Part shown: positions 51,183 through 59,721 of the stretch, piece by piece
Numbering within the stretch: the stretch's first letter is position 1
How the letters are laid out: every line of letters begins with the position of its first letter
Position numbers and translations under genes: made by a program
Notes under the pieces: generated by a model
Seen by the model: only the letters and a program-made list of their open reading frames with translations
The model's database searches: none
Told to the model about the DNA's origin: nothing
DNA from: Bacteroidales bacterium
GTDB taxonomy: Bacteria; Bacteroidota; Bacteroidia; Bacteroidales; Paludibacteraceae
Reading direction: 5' to 3'
DNA: 64,000 bases
Assembly: GCA_015061165.1 (NCBI GenBank)
Contig: SUXC01000002.1
Location: forward strand, 124,001-188,000

Positions 51183-52580
51183 TTAAAGTATTTTGTAAGT
51201 TAGTTTATGTGTAATCTCATTTACTTGTCTATCAATATCTCCCGCGCCCATGGTAATTACCACCACTTGTCGATTCGCAGCAAGGCAGTTCTTAACACGT
51301 TCACGCAAGTATTTAGGCAATATAGCAGGTAGTACCAATGCTCGTTTGGTATGTATCTTATCCATCAGCCACTCGCTATTCACACCCTCTATCGGTTGTT
51401 CGCGAGCAGGATAAATAGGCAACAACGCTACCTCATCCAATTGGCTCAGTACCTCAGCAAACGCATCTGCAAAGTCGCGTGTGCGCGAGAAAAGATGAGG
51501 TTGGAAGACTCCTATCACATATCTATCTGGATACAATCGTCGAACAGACTCTATGGTAGCCGCCAACTCCTGTGGATGATGCGCATAGTCATCAATATAG
51601 GTGATCTGAGGAGTATTCAAATGGATGTTGAATCGGCGAAAGACACCTGCAAAACTGCTCACGCCTTGTCGTAATTCCTCCTCTGTCGCCCCAACAAGCC
51701 ATGCCACAGCCATCGCTGCGACGCTATTCTCAATATTCACCCACACGGGCACACCTAAATGGATATTGGATATTGGATATTGGGTATCGGGCGTATGGAA
51801 ATCAAAGTATATATGCCCCTCCTCTACACGTATGTTATCCGCAAAGAAATCTGCTTGCTCATCAACAGCATAGGTGAAAAGGCGATAAGGCGATGAGTCG
51901 AGAGGCGAAAGGCGAGAGGCTATATTCTTCTTGACCACTAACGCCTCTTGTACCAAAGAAGCGTAGTGCGCAAAACTCTCGTTGTAGGCTTCCTCCGTAC
52001 CATAGATATCCAAATGGTCGGGGTCCATGCTGGTGATGATGGATATATAGGGCGTGAGATGATGGAAAGAGCGATCAAACTCATCTGCCTCGACCACCAC
52101 ATAATTGCTCTTAGCATCGAGCAAGAGATTAGTGTCATAGTTATTGGCAATGCCACCAAGAAAAGCGTTGGTGCCAATATGCGAGGAATGGAGGATATGT
52201 GCCAAAATGGTGCTGGTAGTCGTTTTGCCATGCGTACCTGCCACACAAAGAGCCTGCTGCTGGCGGGTAATCAAGCCCAACACTTCCGCACGCTTGAGGA
52301 TAGTGAACCCCTGCTCACGCAACCACACATACAGCGCCATATCCTGAGGTACAGCAGGCGTCCGCACCACCACCGTCGTTGCCACATCCAACTCTTGCAC
52401 CTTATCCAAGCAGTCATCATATTGCACAACAATCCCCTCTGCTTCAAGCGATTGCGTCAAAGGCGAAGAAGTACGGTCATAGCCCATGACACGAAAACCT
52501 TTGGCTACGAAATACCGTGCCAAAGCACTCATGCCTATGCCACCTATACCCAAAAAGTAATATGTATCAATCGCTTGCAT
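51183..52580 (-). CDS. murC: UDP-N-acetylmuramate--L-alanine ligase
   Basis: This is a 465-residue Mur ligase that adds L-Ala to UDP-MurNAc in peptidoglycan synthesis. The N-terminal domain has YYFLGIGGIGMSALARYF, the ATP loop is CVAGTHGKTTTSTI, the central domain has ISIITSMDPDHLDIYGT, and FQPHLFSRTRDFADAF is in the C-terminal domain. ATG 52580 (MQAIDTYYFLG) is preferred over TTG 52592. Two repeat tracts are in frame: RLSPLDSSPYRL (51878-51920) and DTQYPISNI (51760-51790), both in surface loops where relatives have different, shorter sequences. The upstream neighbour is a secreted endonuclease, not murG, and the gap is only 1 bp. Confidence 0.95.
   Translation of the reverse strand: MQAIDTYYFLGIGGIGMSALARYFVAKGFRVMGYDRTSSPLTQSLEAEGIVVQYDDCLDKVQELDVATTVVVRTPAVPQDMALYVWLREQGFTILKRAEVLGLITRQQQALCVAGTHGKTTTSTILAHILHSSHIGTNAFLGGIANNYDTNLLLDAKSNYVVVEADEFDRSFHHLTPYISIITSMDPDHLDIYGTEEAYNESFAHYASLVQEALVVKKNIASRLSPLDSSPYRLFTYAVDEQADFFADNIRVEEGHIYFDFHTPDTQYPISNIHLGVPVWVNIENSVAAMAVAWLVGATEEELRQGVSSFAGVFRRFNIHLNTPQITYIDDYAHHPQELAATIESVRRLYPDRYVIGVFQPHLFSRTRDFADAFAEVLSQLDEVALLPIYPAREQPIEGVNSEWLMDKIHTKRALVLPAILPKYLRERVKNCLAANRQVVVITMGAGDIDRQVNEITHKLTYKIL
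51760..51790. repeat. CCAATATCCA word repeat inside murC
   Basis: On the minus strand ATACCCAATATCCAATATCC then AATATCCAT, about 31 bp, in frame. The encoded segment TQYPISNIHLG is in a loop before a conserved VPVWVNIEN strand. Confidence 0.6.
51878..51920. repeat. CGCCTTATCGCCT word repeat inside murC
   Basis: On the minus strand: GCCTCTCGCCTTTCGCCTCT and ATCGCCTTATCGCC, in frame. The words match the intergenic tracts at 39339-39375 and 39893-39931. Confidence 0.7.
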
Positions 52581-52581
52581 C

Positions 52582-54393
52582 TTATCGAACAATAACCTTG
52601 CCTATCTTATTGCCTTGGCGCAACACATAGACCCCTTGTGGCAACGCTGGGCGCAAGGCAGACACATTTTGTCCTGTTAGAGAATAAACCTCTACTTGTT
52701 GGTCCTGCCAATCCAATGTTTCCACGTTCTCTACTGCCGTTGCTGAAGCGGGAACGAGGACGTTGGTTTGTCCCCATTTCATTTCTGGTGTACCATTGTA
52801 ATTGAGCAATCGACCCGTCAGCGAGACCTTATCGCCTTTGACAACAGGTGCATTATAGTAGCATTGGAAGGCATAGAATACATTTCCGCCATTGGGTGTA
52901 TCTGCCACCCAGAACGATTGACTCTTATATTGGGTGCTATACCCTCCATTCAACGATGTTACATAACCTACCACCACGTACTCCTCTGCGGATTGGCTGC
53001 CCACTGACAACGCCAACGCTTTCTCACGCGCTTCCTGACACGTGATGGCTCCGTCCACCGTACCTGCATCGGGTTCCACCACCTCAGCATCGCAGTCGTA
53101 TGGCTTACCCTTCATTGTTCCCCAGATATATTCCACCAACGCAGGTTGTATCACAAATGGATTGTCATTTCCCTGCAAATTAGCAACCTTGCTATTTCTT
53201 GTGATCTCCTTGTCCGACACAGGGTCTTGTCTATGCCACTTGAGCATCAATGCCAATGCTGTTGTCTTGAAATTGCTTACATCATTGCTATACGTGAAAT
53301 AGCGATAGCCTTTGCCTCCTTGCGTGAAATCTTTGTTCATATAACAAGTCAGCATGTAGAAATAGATGCGAGCAATATCGCCTTTGTATTCATCCACTGG
53401 TTCAAACGCAGTTTCGCCACTCCAATTGGTGCTTGTACCCAACTTAGAGCCTAAATTATTGCTCCAACTTGCCGTTTTGACCTCATCATATATCCATGCG
53501 GAACGCTTGTCATTTGCCATAGCATCCACCGAATAAATATGGTGTAAATCCGTGTACATAGCCTCAGAGGTCGAACCACCCCACCAAGATTTAGGCAGTA
53601 CGTGTTCACGATTATAACATTCGCCCTCCACAATATCTATACCCGAGCAATAATCCGACAAATAAAAATTATATGCCGAATAGATATCCCAAATCTTACC
53701 ATCTGCACGCACATCCACCTTAGCTTTATCACCACGTACCTGATTGTAACTCAACATAGTATGTTGCGAAATATCGCTATACAACTGCTTGCGCAAGTTC
53801 TCCGAAGTCAGTCCTTCCAACTCTTCGTATGGGCAATAATTCTCAGGCGACACCAATGCCTCGACCACCACATTCTTCACCTCCCACGTGCCTGCATAAC
53901 TGCTTGTAGAAATATATTCAAACATAAACTGCATAGTGCTGGAGGCATATGCTGTCAGGTCAATCTCGCACGTTACAAACCCCCAACGTTTGCTGGGCCA
54001 AGTGGGGATAGTCAGTTTTGTCCAATTAGTGCCGTCTTTACTCACTTTCACTAAGCAATAGTCCACATCGGAAGTGCTATTGCCCGCATAAGTCGTATGA
54101 TCAAAACGCAAAACCACCTGCATGTATCCCTTCGTATTCAATACGGGCGATATCAACTTGCAGTCGCTTGCGCCCTGCGACTGACCACTCACATTGGCAG
54201 ACACCTTTGCATAACCATAAGAACTATTTACATACCACATGGATGAATAGGCACAACCAGGATATTTCTGCTCGTCCAACGTGAAAGCACCCAACGAGTT
54301 GGAGAATGGTTCATCTAACAAGATCTCAGATTGGGCATATCCCGCAATGGATATTACAAAAATAGTCAAGACGAGTAAAAACGACTTTTTCAT
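52582..54393 (-). CDS. T9SS-exported endonuclease I family protein
   Basis: This is a 603-residue secreted nuclease. A signal peptide (MKKSFLLVLTIFVISIAGYA) precedes a jelly-roll-like domain (about 25-190). The endonuclease I domain (about 200-430) has ECYNREHVLPKSWWGG and DLHHIYSVDAMANDKRS as the catalytic and metal-binding region. An OB-fold-like module (GAITCQEAREKALALSVGSQ..., about 445-560) is related to those in the 874-residue protein, and a C-terminal type A sorting domain ends GVYVLRQGNKIGKVIV. It probably digests extracellular DNA for nutrients or biofilm turnover. ATG 54393 is used; TTG 54399 is less likely. The stop is 1 bp from the murC start, so murC may be read from this gene's promoter. 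Confidence 0.88.
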   Translation of the reverse strand: MKKSFLLVLTIFVISIAGYAQSEILLDEPFSNSLGAFTLDEQKYPGCAYSSMWYVNSSYGYAKVSANVSGQSQGASDCKLISPVLNTKGYMQVVLRFDHTTYAGNSTSDVDYCLVKVSKDGTNWTKLTIPTWPSKRWGFVTCEIDLTAYASSTMQFMFEYISTSSYAGTWEVKNVVVEALVSPENYCPYEELEGLTSENLRKQLYSDISQHTMLSYNQVRGDKAKVDVRADGKIWDIYSAYNFYLSDYCSGIDIVEGECYNREHVLPKSWWGGSTSEAMYTDLHHIYSVDAMANDKRSAWIYDEVKTASWSNNLGSKLGTSTNWSGETAFEPVDEYKGDIARIYFYMLTCYMNKDFTQGGKGYRYFTYSNDVSNFKTTALALMLKWHRQDPVSDKEITRNSKVANLQGNDNPFVIQPALVEYIWGTMKGKPYDCDAEVVEPDAGTVDGAITCQEAREKALALSVGSQSAEEYVVVGYVTSLNGGYSTQYKSQSFWVADTPNGGNVFYAFQCYYNAPVVKGDKVSLTGRLLNYNGTPEMKWGQTNVLVPASATAVENVETLDWQDQQVEVYSLTGQNVSALRPALPQGVYVLRQGNKIGKVIVR

Positions 54394-54436
54394 ACGCAAT
54401 TTAATTGTTTATACACTATTATCCTAAATTAGAGCG

Positions 54437-54468
54437 CAAAGTTACAACTTTTTTCGCAAATATGCAAC
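54437..54468 (-). promoter_or_regulatory. Promoter of the secreted endonuclease gene
   Basis: On the minus strand: TAACTTTG at 54444-54437, with a GTTG at 54468-54465 in the -33 place (weak match). Confidence 0.7.
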
Positions 54469-54503
54469 ACTTTTTGATTTTTCTTTTAGTTTTCTCGTTT
54501 TCG

Positions 54504-54535
54504 CTTGCAGATATGCATTTTTTTCACTACCTTTG
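54504..54535 (+). promoter_or_regulatory. Promoter of glyS
   Basis: TACCTTTG is at 54528-54535 and CTTG at 54504-54507, 20 nt apart. The leader (54545-54617) is built of CCTTTGAAACTTTT words. Confidence 0.75.
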
Positions 54536-54620
54536 CACCCAAATTGCGTAATAGGGTCTTTTTGCCCTCGCAACCTTTGAAACTTTTAAAACCCTTGAAA
54601 CTTTTAGAACTTTTATAGAT

Positions 54621-56165
54621 ATGGCAACACAAGAAGAAATCTTCAAGAAACTGGTCGCACACTGCAAGGAGTACGGCTTTGTTTTCCCAAGCAGCGAGAT
54701 CTATGATGGTCTTGGTGCAGTCTATGACTACGGACAAAATGGTGTAGAACTCAAAAACAACATCAAGAAATATTGGTGGGATGCTATGACTATGCTCCAC
54801 GAGAATATCGTTGGTATCGATGCCAGCATCTTTATGCACCCTACCACATGGAAAGCCTCTGGTCACGTGGATGCTTTCAATGACCCTCTTATTGACAACA
54901 AAGACAGCAAGAAACGCTACCGTGCTGACGTACTTATTGAAGACCAATTGGCTAAATACGATGAGAAAATCGAAAAAGAAGTAGCCAAAGCACGCAAACG
55001 TTTCGGTGAGAGTTTTGATGAGGAGATGTTCAAGCAAACCAACGAACGCGTAAAGGCTAACGTGGAGAAACGCGATGCACTACACGAGCGTTTTGCAAAA
55101 GCCATGAACGATAGCAATCTCGAAGAATTGAAACAAATCATTCTGGATGAGGAGATTGTATGCCCTATCTCAGGCACTCGCAACTGGACCGATGTGCGTC
55201 AGTTTAACCTGATGTTCTCTACCGAGATGGGTAGTACCGCAGATGGCGCAATGAAAATCTATCTCCGTCCAGAGACGGCACAAGGTATCTTCGTGAATTA
55301 TCTGAACGTACAAAAGACTGGTCGTATGAAGATTCCATTCGGTATCGCACAGATTGGTAAGGCATTCCGCAATGAGATTGTTGCCCGTCAGTTTGTCTTC
55401 CGTATGCGCGAGTTCGAGCAAATGGAGATGCAGTTCTTTGTTCGCCCAGGCGAGGAGATGAAGTGGTTTGAGTACTGGAAGGAGTTCCGCCTCAAATGGC
55501 ACAAGGCACTCGGCATGGGTGACGAGAACTATCGCTATCATGACCACGATAAGTTGGCGCACTATGCTAATGCTGCTACCGACATTGAGTTCCGCATGCC
55601 ATTCGGATTCAAAGAGGTAGAGGGTATCCACAGCCGTACTGACTTTGACCTGAGCCAACACGCCAAATACAGTGGCAAGAAGATTGAGTACTTTGACCCA
55701 GAACTCAACAAGAGCTATACCCCATACGTGATTGAGACCAGTATTGGTGTGGACCGTATGTTCCTCAGCGTGATGTGCGGTGCATACAAAGAAGAAGTAT
55801 TGGACGGTGGTGATACACGTGTGGTACTCAATTTGCCAGCCGTTTTGGCTCCTGTGAAAGCATGCGTGATGCCACTCGTGAAGAAAGATGGTCTGCCAGA
55901 GAAGGCACGCGAGATTATGGATATGCTGAAGTACGACTTCCACACCAATTATGATGAGAAAGACTCTATCGGTAAACGCTATCGTCGTCAAGATGCTATT
56001 GGTACACCATTCTGTATCACTGTGGATCACGACACGCTGAACGACAACTGCGTGACTATCCGCCACCGCGACACCATGGCGCAAGAGCGCGTGAGCATAG
56101 ACGACTTGCACGCTATTCTGAGCAAAGCATGCAATATGCGTGAAACGTTTAAGAAACTGAAGTAA
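54621..56165 (+). CDS. glyS: Glycyl-tRNA synthetase, dimeric class II type
   Basis: This is a 514-residue class II synthetase that charges tRNA-Gly. The N-terminus (YDYGQNGVELKNNIKKYWWD) is that of the alpha2 dimeric type; motif 2 is RPETAQGIFVNYLNVQKTGR, then FGIAQIGKAFRNEI, and motif 3 is VIETSIGVDRMFLSVMCGAY. An insertion of about 65 charged residues near position 105-175 (coiled-coil-like) is found in the dimeric family. The C-terminal anticodon-binding domain is complete. It is monocistronic, with terminator at 56237. Confidence 0.97.
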   Translation: MATQEEIFKKLVAHCKEYGFVFPSSEIYDGLGAVYDYGQNGVELKNNIKKYWWDAMTMLHENIVGIDASIFMHPTTWKASGHVDAFNDPLIDNKDSKKRYRADVLIEDQLAKYDEKIEKEVAKARKRFGESFDEEMFKQTNERVKANVEKRDALHERFAKAMNDSNLEELKQIILDEEIVCPISGTRNWTDVRQFNLMFSTEMGSTADGAMKIYLRPETAQGIFVNYLNVQKTGRMKIPFGIAQIGKAFRNEIVARQFVFRMREFEQMEMQFFVRPGEEMKWFEYWKEFRLKWHKALGMGDENYRYHDHDKLAHYANAATDIEFRMPFGFKEVEGIHSRTDFDLSQHAKYSGKKIEYFDPELNKSYTPYVIETSIGVDRMFLSVMCGAYKEEVLDGGDTRVVLNLPAVLAPVKACVMPLVKKDGLPEKAREIMDMLKYDFHTNYDEKDSIGKRYRRQDAIGTPFCITVDHDTLNDNCVTIRHRDTMAQERVSIDDLHAILSKACNMRETFKKLK

Positions 56166-56236
56166 CCCCCCTCCCAACCTCCCCCGCGAGGGGAAGAAGT
56201 TGGACTATCGGCTATTGGCGATAGGCTATATATACC

Positions 56237-56268
56237 AAAAAACTGCCAACGAAAGTTTGGCAGTTTTT
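56237..56268 (+). terminator. Terminator after glyS
   Basis: A-run, ACTGCCAA, loop CGAAAG, TTTGGCAGT, then TTTT. Before it come a CCCCTCCC/GAGGGG motif (56166) and words of the GCTATTGG family (56207-56229). Confidence 0.85.
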
Positions 56269-56311
56269 GTTTTATTCTCGAAGGACCAAGTAGCCCTGCC
56301 TTTATACCCCC

Positions 56312-56345
56312 CATCGGGTGGATAAGCGGTGGATAAGCGGTGGTT
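56312..56345. repeat. GGTGGATAAGCGG tandem repeat
   Basis: CGGGTGGATAAGCGGTGGAT then AAGCGGTGG. The same unit ends the coding region of the small exported protein at 37551-37578. Confidence 0.7.
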
Positions 56346-56377
56346 GGTGGTCGTTCAATGTCCTTTTTGCTACCTTC

Positions 56378-56486
56378 TTGTGTGACAGTGTGACAGTGAG
56401 ACAGTTGTTTTTAAAAATATTATACGCGCATACATATATATAAGTTTTAGAATTGTGCTGTCACACTGTCTCACTGTCACAAGAGA
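56378..56486. repeat. Inverted repeat of GTGACAGTG words around an AT-rich centre
   Basis: The left arm (56378-56406) is TGTGACAGTGTGACAGTGAG then ACAG. The right arm (56458-56486) is TGTCACACTGTCTCACTGTC then AC, inverted. The 51-bp centre is AT-rich with TATACGCGCATACATATATA. The arms are degenerate copies of each other. Confidence 0.75.
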
Positions 56487-56638
56487 GATTGAAAGCATTG
56501 TCTGCACCTCGCCAAACTATGAGGAAAGTATTGGACAATCACGGAGTGGTAACGGGTAAGACTGCTGGAAAGCAGGATAAATGCAACAATCCGCATGACC
56601 GATTCTTTTCTTTCGATTATGCGGATTATTATTTTTAG
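56453..56638 (+). pseudogene. Possible remnant of a mobile-element gene
   Basis: A 61-codon frame reads CHTVSLSQ from the right repeat arm, then ERLKALSAPRQTMRKVLDNH and closes with a DRFFSFDYADYYF-like end. The repetitive ChTVS coding at its start is like linkers of primase or helicase proteins of Bacteroidales mobile elements, but I recognise no intact domain. It may be a fragment or chance frame. The stretch 56640-56768 around it shows no gene. Confidence 0.25.
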
Positions 56639-56768
56639 ACATAACAGTTCTCCGTTTCCCGAAGGGATACCGAACCCTTACCGAAGAAGTGCTTGAGTAC
56701 GAGTAAGAATAGCGATATAAAACAACTATACTATTTAAAGATTCATAAATCTCTGGAATTAGAATAGA

Positions 56769-56816
56769 AATTGAGAGAAAAAACTCTCAATTCAAAATAC
56801 GAAATGAGAGTTTTTA
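56769..56816 (-). terminator. Terminator of the FISUMP/CsgG-like operon with overlapping stems
   Basis: On the minus strand AAACTCTCA (56816 side) pairs with TGAGAGTTT at about 56784, followed by more T. The same middle bases can instead pair with AATTGAGAG at 56769-56777 (loop AAAAAA). It lies 30 bp after the 56847 stop. Confidence 0.7.
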
Positions 56817-56846
56817 ACCTATTGGCACAAAGAAGTTTCTTGGTTA

Positions 56847-57662
56847 TTAGCGAACTAAACGAACACTATGACCATGATACTTCCTCTCTTCTTCTCCTAC
56901 ATAGGCACTATAAAAATTATCACCAAAACGAAGAGTGAGCGCAGCGTGGTCAGTAGAAACCCATTCTCCTTCTGAGCTCGACCAGTAGAATCCATTACAG
57001 CCTACATCTTCGAGCCAACTACCATTGCGGTAGCCCGCTGCGGGAAGACATATCGCACCTGCATCCTCCAGAAGATGCCACTTGGAAATGCTATATACAT
57101 TTTGATAAAAACCATCGGCATTGATAGAATTAAAAGTGACACCAGAAGGACACTTCCAATTATCGGGTAATAATATTAATACATTGATATCTGCAATACG
57201 TGCTAAACCTTGCAATAAGGATGCATTTTTACGTTCATCCAAAATATACTCCCACTCATCTGCTGTCAAAGTACGCCAAGTTCTTTCTTCATAGTCACCA
57301 ATTCTATTTACACCCCAATCTATAAAACTATGACGACCTTCTTGACTCGTCGGGCTAGCCCCTGTCCCCCAACCATATAAATCAATCCAACCATTATAAG
57401 AAGAACTGATATTGCTATTTCCTTCGCCCACATAATCGTACTGATTAGGAGCAAAGCGCCATTTATCCATACCAGCATGATATTGTAAGTTGCCAGAAGA
57501 GAAATACACATATCTGTCTCTTGCAACAGAAAATGCTCCTTCAGGGACTTGAATTTCTGGAGCAGTTGGAATATCTTCCAACTTGTAAGGGAAAAAAAGG
57601 TCGCAACCTATAAAAACACTTGCGAGCAAAGCAAGTAATAAATAAGACTTAATTGCTTTCAT
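56847..57662 (-). CDS. FISUMP-type lipoprotein (Fibrobacter major paralogous domain-like)
   Basis: This is a 271-residue predicted lipoprotein: MKAIKSYLLLALLASVFIGC has lipobox FIGC (Cys 20). The remainder resembles the Fib_succ_major/FISUMP fold: GAFSVARDRYVYFSSGNLQY, then WRTLTADEWEYILDER, LPAAGYRNGSWLEDVGCNGF, WSSS, and a closing GHSVRLVR. The domain is common in Bacteroidetes surface lipoproteins; its ligand is unknown. It is the last gene of a minus-strand operon with three CsgG-like paralogues (12-bp gap) and a terminator follows. It could be the surface-exposed part of that system. Confidence 0.78.
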   Translation of the reverse strand: MKAIKSYLLLALLASVFIGCDLFFPYKLEDIPTAPEIQVPEGAFSVARDRYVYFSSGNLQYHAGMDKWRFAPNQYDYVGEGNSNISSSYNGWIDLYGWGTGASPTSQEGRHSFIDWGVNRIGDYEERTWRTLTADEWEYILDERKNASLLQGLARIADINVLILLPDNWKCPSGVTFNSINADGFYQNVYSISKWHLLEDAGAICLPAAGYRNGSWLEDVGCNGFYWSSSEGEWVSTDHAALTLRFGDNFYSAYVGEEERKYHGHSVRLVR

Positions 57663-57673
57663 ATTTTACGAAA

Positions 57674-58699
57674 TTAAAAATTTAATGACACTCCTATACC
57701 ATTTGGGCTACTATGTAAATTGAATGATAAATTTGGTTGATTTTTTACGTTCTCATTATATCGTCCATGAATATTATTTTTCATGCTATAACCACTACCC
57801 AACAAAGGAATTGATATGACAATAAATCCTCCTCCTGTTGATAAAAGCGTTATCCCCAAATCTGAACAGAGCCATCTCCTAGAAAAATACCAATTGCGAG
57901 CATCTGATACATATTCTTGAGATTCTTCTGTAAATCCATAGCCATGTCTTTCGAATTCCATTAATTTCCAATCATACATGCCAGACAATATCATACATGC
58001 TCCGCCCGCAGCAGTTGTAGCAAGTCCGATACCAAACATAGCCCAACCAGCTTTGATACAGCGCTGTCCACGCATGTAGCGTTTATATACTTCGTGGTTA
58101 TTTGTATGTAGAAATGCTTGTAACGCTTTTTTATCCATTTGTATGTCACCATATGAATATTCTTTTAGCCCATATAATTTTTGATCTGTTTTTGAATTGC
58201 GAACCAACTGCGGTCCCATATCGCCAAAATCTAACTCTCTTTTTTCAGAGAACATCTTTTTTGCTAAAATAGTACATCCTTGTTGCATGTGGTCAATATT
58301 GATTTCCATCATTTCTGTTACAATAGTACGAGCCGTTTCTACATCTAACAATTTGGCTGTCACAAATAAATTTTTCGCATTCACTTTTACAGCTTCTGCC
58401 ACCAAAACATATTCAGCACCTGTCATTTCACCCAATCGTTTAATTTGGTCGTTACTTACCAAACCAGTGCGTTGAAAAGTATGCTCACTCATAATGGCAT
58501 CAATATCAGTACGATCATAGACCTCATAGCCAGCCGTATTAGCAATTGCTTTACTCAAACTGGTACGCAAAATTAATTTGTTCGCGTACGGCACTTTGTT
58601 TTCCTTATCCACCGTTTCCAAGATTGCTATGCGCTTTACTTGGGCAGACATTATTCCTGAGATCAACAAGAATAAGAATAAAATAGTTTTAGTTTTCAT
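57674..58699 (-). CDS. CsgG/LpoB-like exported protein, paralogue 1
   Basis: This is a 341-residue protein with a signal peptide (MKTKTILFLFLLISGIMSAQ; no lipobox). The N-terminal domain (about residues 22-155) has the CsgG/LpoB pattern KRIAILETVDKENKVPYANK, SKAIANTAGYEVYDRTDIDA, GAEYVLVAEAVKV then LDVETARTI. A C-terminal region follows with SYGDIQMDKKALQAFL and two hydrophobic stretches (GWAMFGIGLATTAAGGACMI; LCSDLGITLLSTGGGFIVIS). Three tandem copies of the gene lie at 57674, 58728 and 59722 with gaps of 28 bp. CsgG forms an outer-membrane secretion pore and LpoB activates a peptidoglycan synthase. Which role applies here is unknown, since lipidation is missing. Confidence 0.75.
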   Translation of the reverse strand: MKTKTILFLFLLISGIMSAQVKRIAILETVDKENKVPYANKLILRTSLSKAIANTAGYEVYDRTDIDAIMSEHTFQRTGLVSNDQIKRLGEMTGAEYVLVAEAVKVNAKNLFVTAKLLDVETARTIVTEMMEINIDHMQQGCTILAKKMFSEKRELDFGDMGPQLVRNSKTDQKLYGLKEYSYGDIQMDKKALQAFLHTNNHEVYKRYMRGQRCIKAGWAMFGIGLATTAAGGACMILSGMYDWKLMEFERHGYGFTEESQEYVSDARNWYFSRRWLCSDLGITLLSTGGGFIVISIPLLGSGYSMKNNIHGRYNENVKNQPNLSFNLHSSPNGIGVSLNF

Positions 58700-58727
58700 T
58701 ATTGTAGATATTATGTAATTGTTATGT

Positions 58728-59693
58728 TTAGAAGTTCAATGCTAAACCGATACCATTGTGACTTGTTTGAAGATTGAGAGATAGTTCGGATTCTGCAACA
58801 TTTTGTCCATTAAATAATTGGATTGCCTTCTTTTGACGAACATAACCTACTGACAATAAGGGAATAGATGCCGCCAGTGGGATCATACCTATAGTCATTC
58901 CGATGGACGCTATATCCTCATTAAAAACTAATACTCCAAAGCTTATTCCAATCAATCCCATTCCACAGCCAAAGGTCCACCAACCAGATTTTATTAATGC
59001 TTGACTATTACTAAATTGTTTATATACAAGCGCATCATTCTTCTTCAAAAATAACAACAATGATTTCTTATCCATCTCTGTATTTCCATACGACCATTCT
59101 TTTATTCCAAGTTGTTTCTGAGTACTTTTAGAGTTGCGAACCAACATATCTGTTGCTACTGGAATTGGTTCTAATACTGATAAATGACTCGTATCTTGTG
59201 TATCTTGAGTGTCTTTTGGTTCTGGTTTTGTATCATTAAATAATTGTTTTGCCAAAGTTACACAACCTTCTTGAATAGCTTCTGGATTCGCTGCCATCAT
59301 CACATTATCAGTCATAATTGTGCGGGCTGTTTCAACATCCAACAATTTGGCTGTGATAAACATGTTATTTGCATCTACAACTGCTGCCTCGGCTACAAGA
59401 ATATAGTCTGCACCCGTCATTTCACCCAGTTTTTTGATTTGGTCGTTGCTTACCAAACCTGTACGTTGGAAGTTCTGTTCACCCATAATTGCATCAATGT
59501 CAGTACGATCATACGCCTCGTAACCCGCTGTATTAGTAATTGCTTTACTTAAGTTCGCACGCAAAATCAGTTTATTTCCATATGACACCTTGTTTTCTCT
59601 ATCCACAGTTTCAAGGATAGCCACACGTTTCACTTGGGCAGACATTATTCCTGAAATCAATAGGAATAAGAATAAAATAGTTTTGGTTTTCAT
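58728..59693 (-). CDS. CsgG/LpoB-like exported protein, paralogue 2
   Basis: This is a 321-residue paralogue of the neighbours. The first ~150 residues are close to identical with paralogue 3 (VKRVAILETVDRENKVSYGN, MGEQNFQRTGLVSNDQIKKL). From about residue 160 it differs: a linker DTQDTQDTSHLS containing a short repeat, then the SYGNTEMDKKSLLLFLKKND motif and two hydrophobic stretches. The last residues, ELSLNLQTSHNGIGLALNF, equal those of paralogue 3. It has the same signal peptide. The near-identical head and tail with diverged middle suggest recent duplication plus gene conversion. Confidence 0.75.
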   Translation of the reverse strand: MKTKTILFLFLLISGIMSAQVKRVAILETVDRENKVSYGNKLILRANLSKAITNTAGYEAYDRTDIDAIMGEQNFQRTGLVSNDQIKKLGEMTGADYILVAEAAVVDANNMFITAKLLDVETARTIMTDNVMMAANPEAIQEGCVTLAKQLFNDTKPEPKDTQDTQDTSHLSVLEPIPVATDMLVRNSKSTQKQLGIKEWSYGNTEMDKKSLLLFLKKNDALVYKQFSNSQALIKSGWWTFGCGMGLIGISFGVLVFNEDIASIGMTIGMIPLAASIPLLSVGYVRQKKAIQLFNGQNVAESELSLNLQTSHNGIGLALNF

Positions 59694-59721
59694 TGTTGTA
59701 AATATTATGTAAATGTTATGT

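Noticed and set aside
56378..56486. Phase-variable invertible promoter
   Set aside because: The centre has no TTTG-20-TAnnTTTG promoter and no recombinase gene is nearby; kept only as a possible element in the findings.
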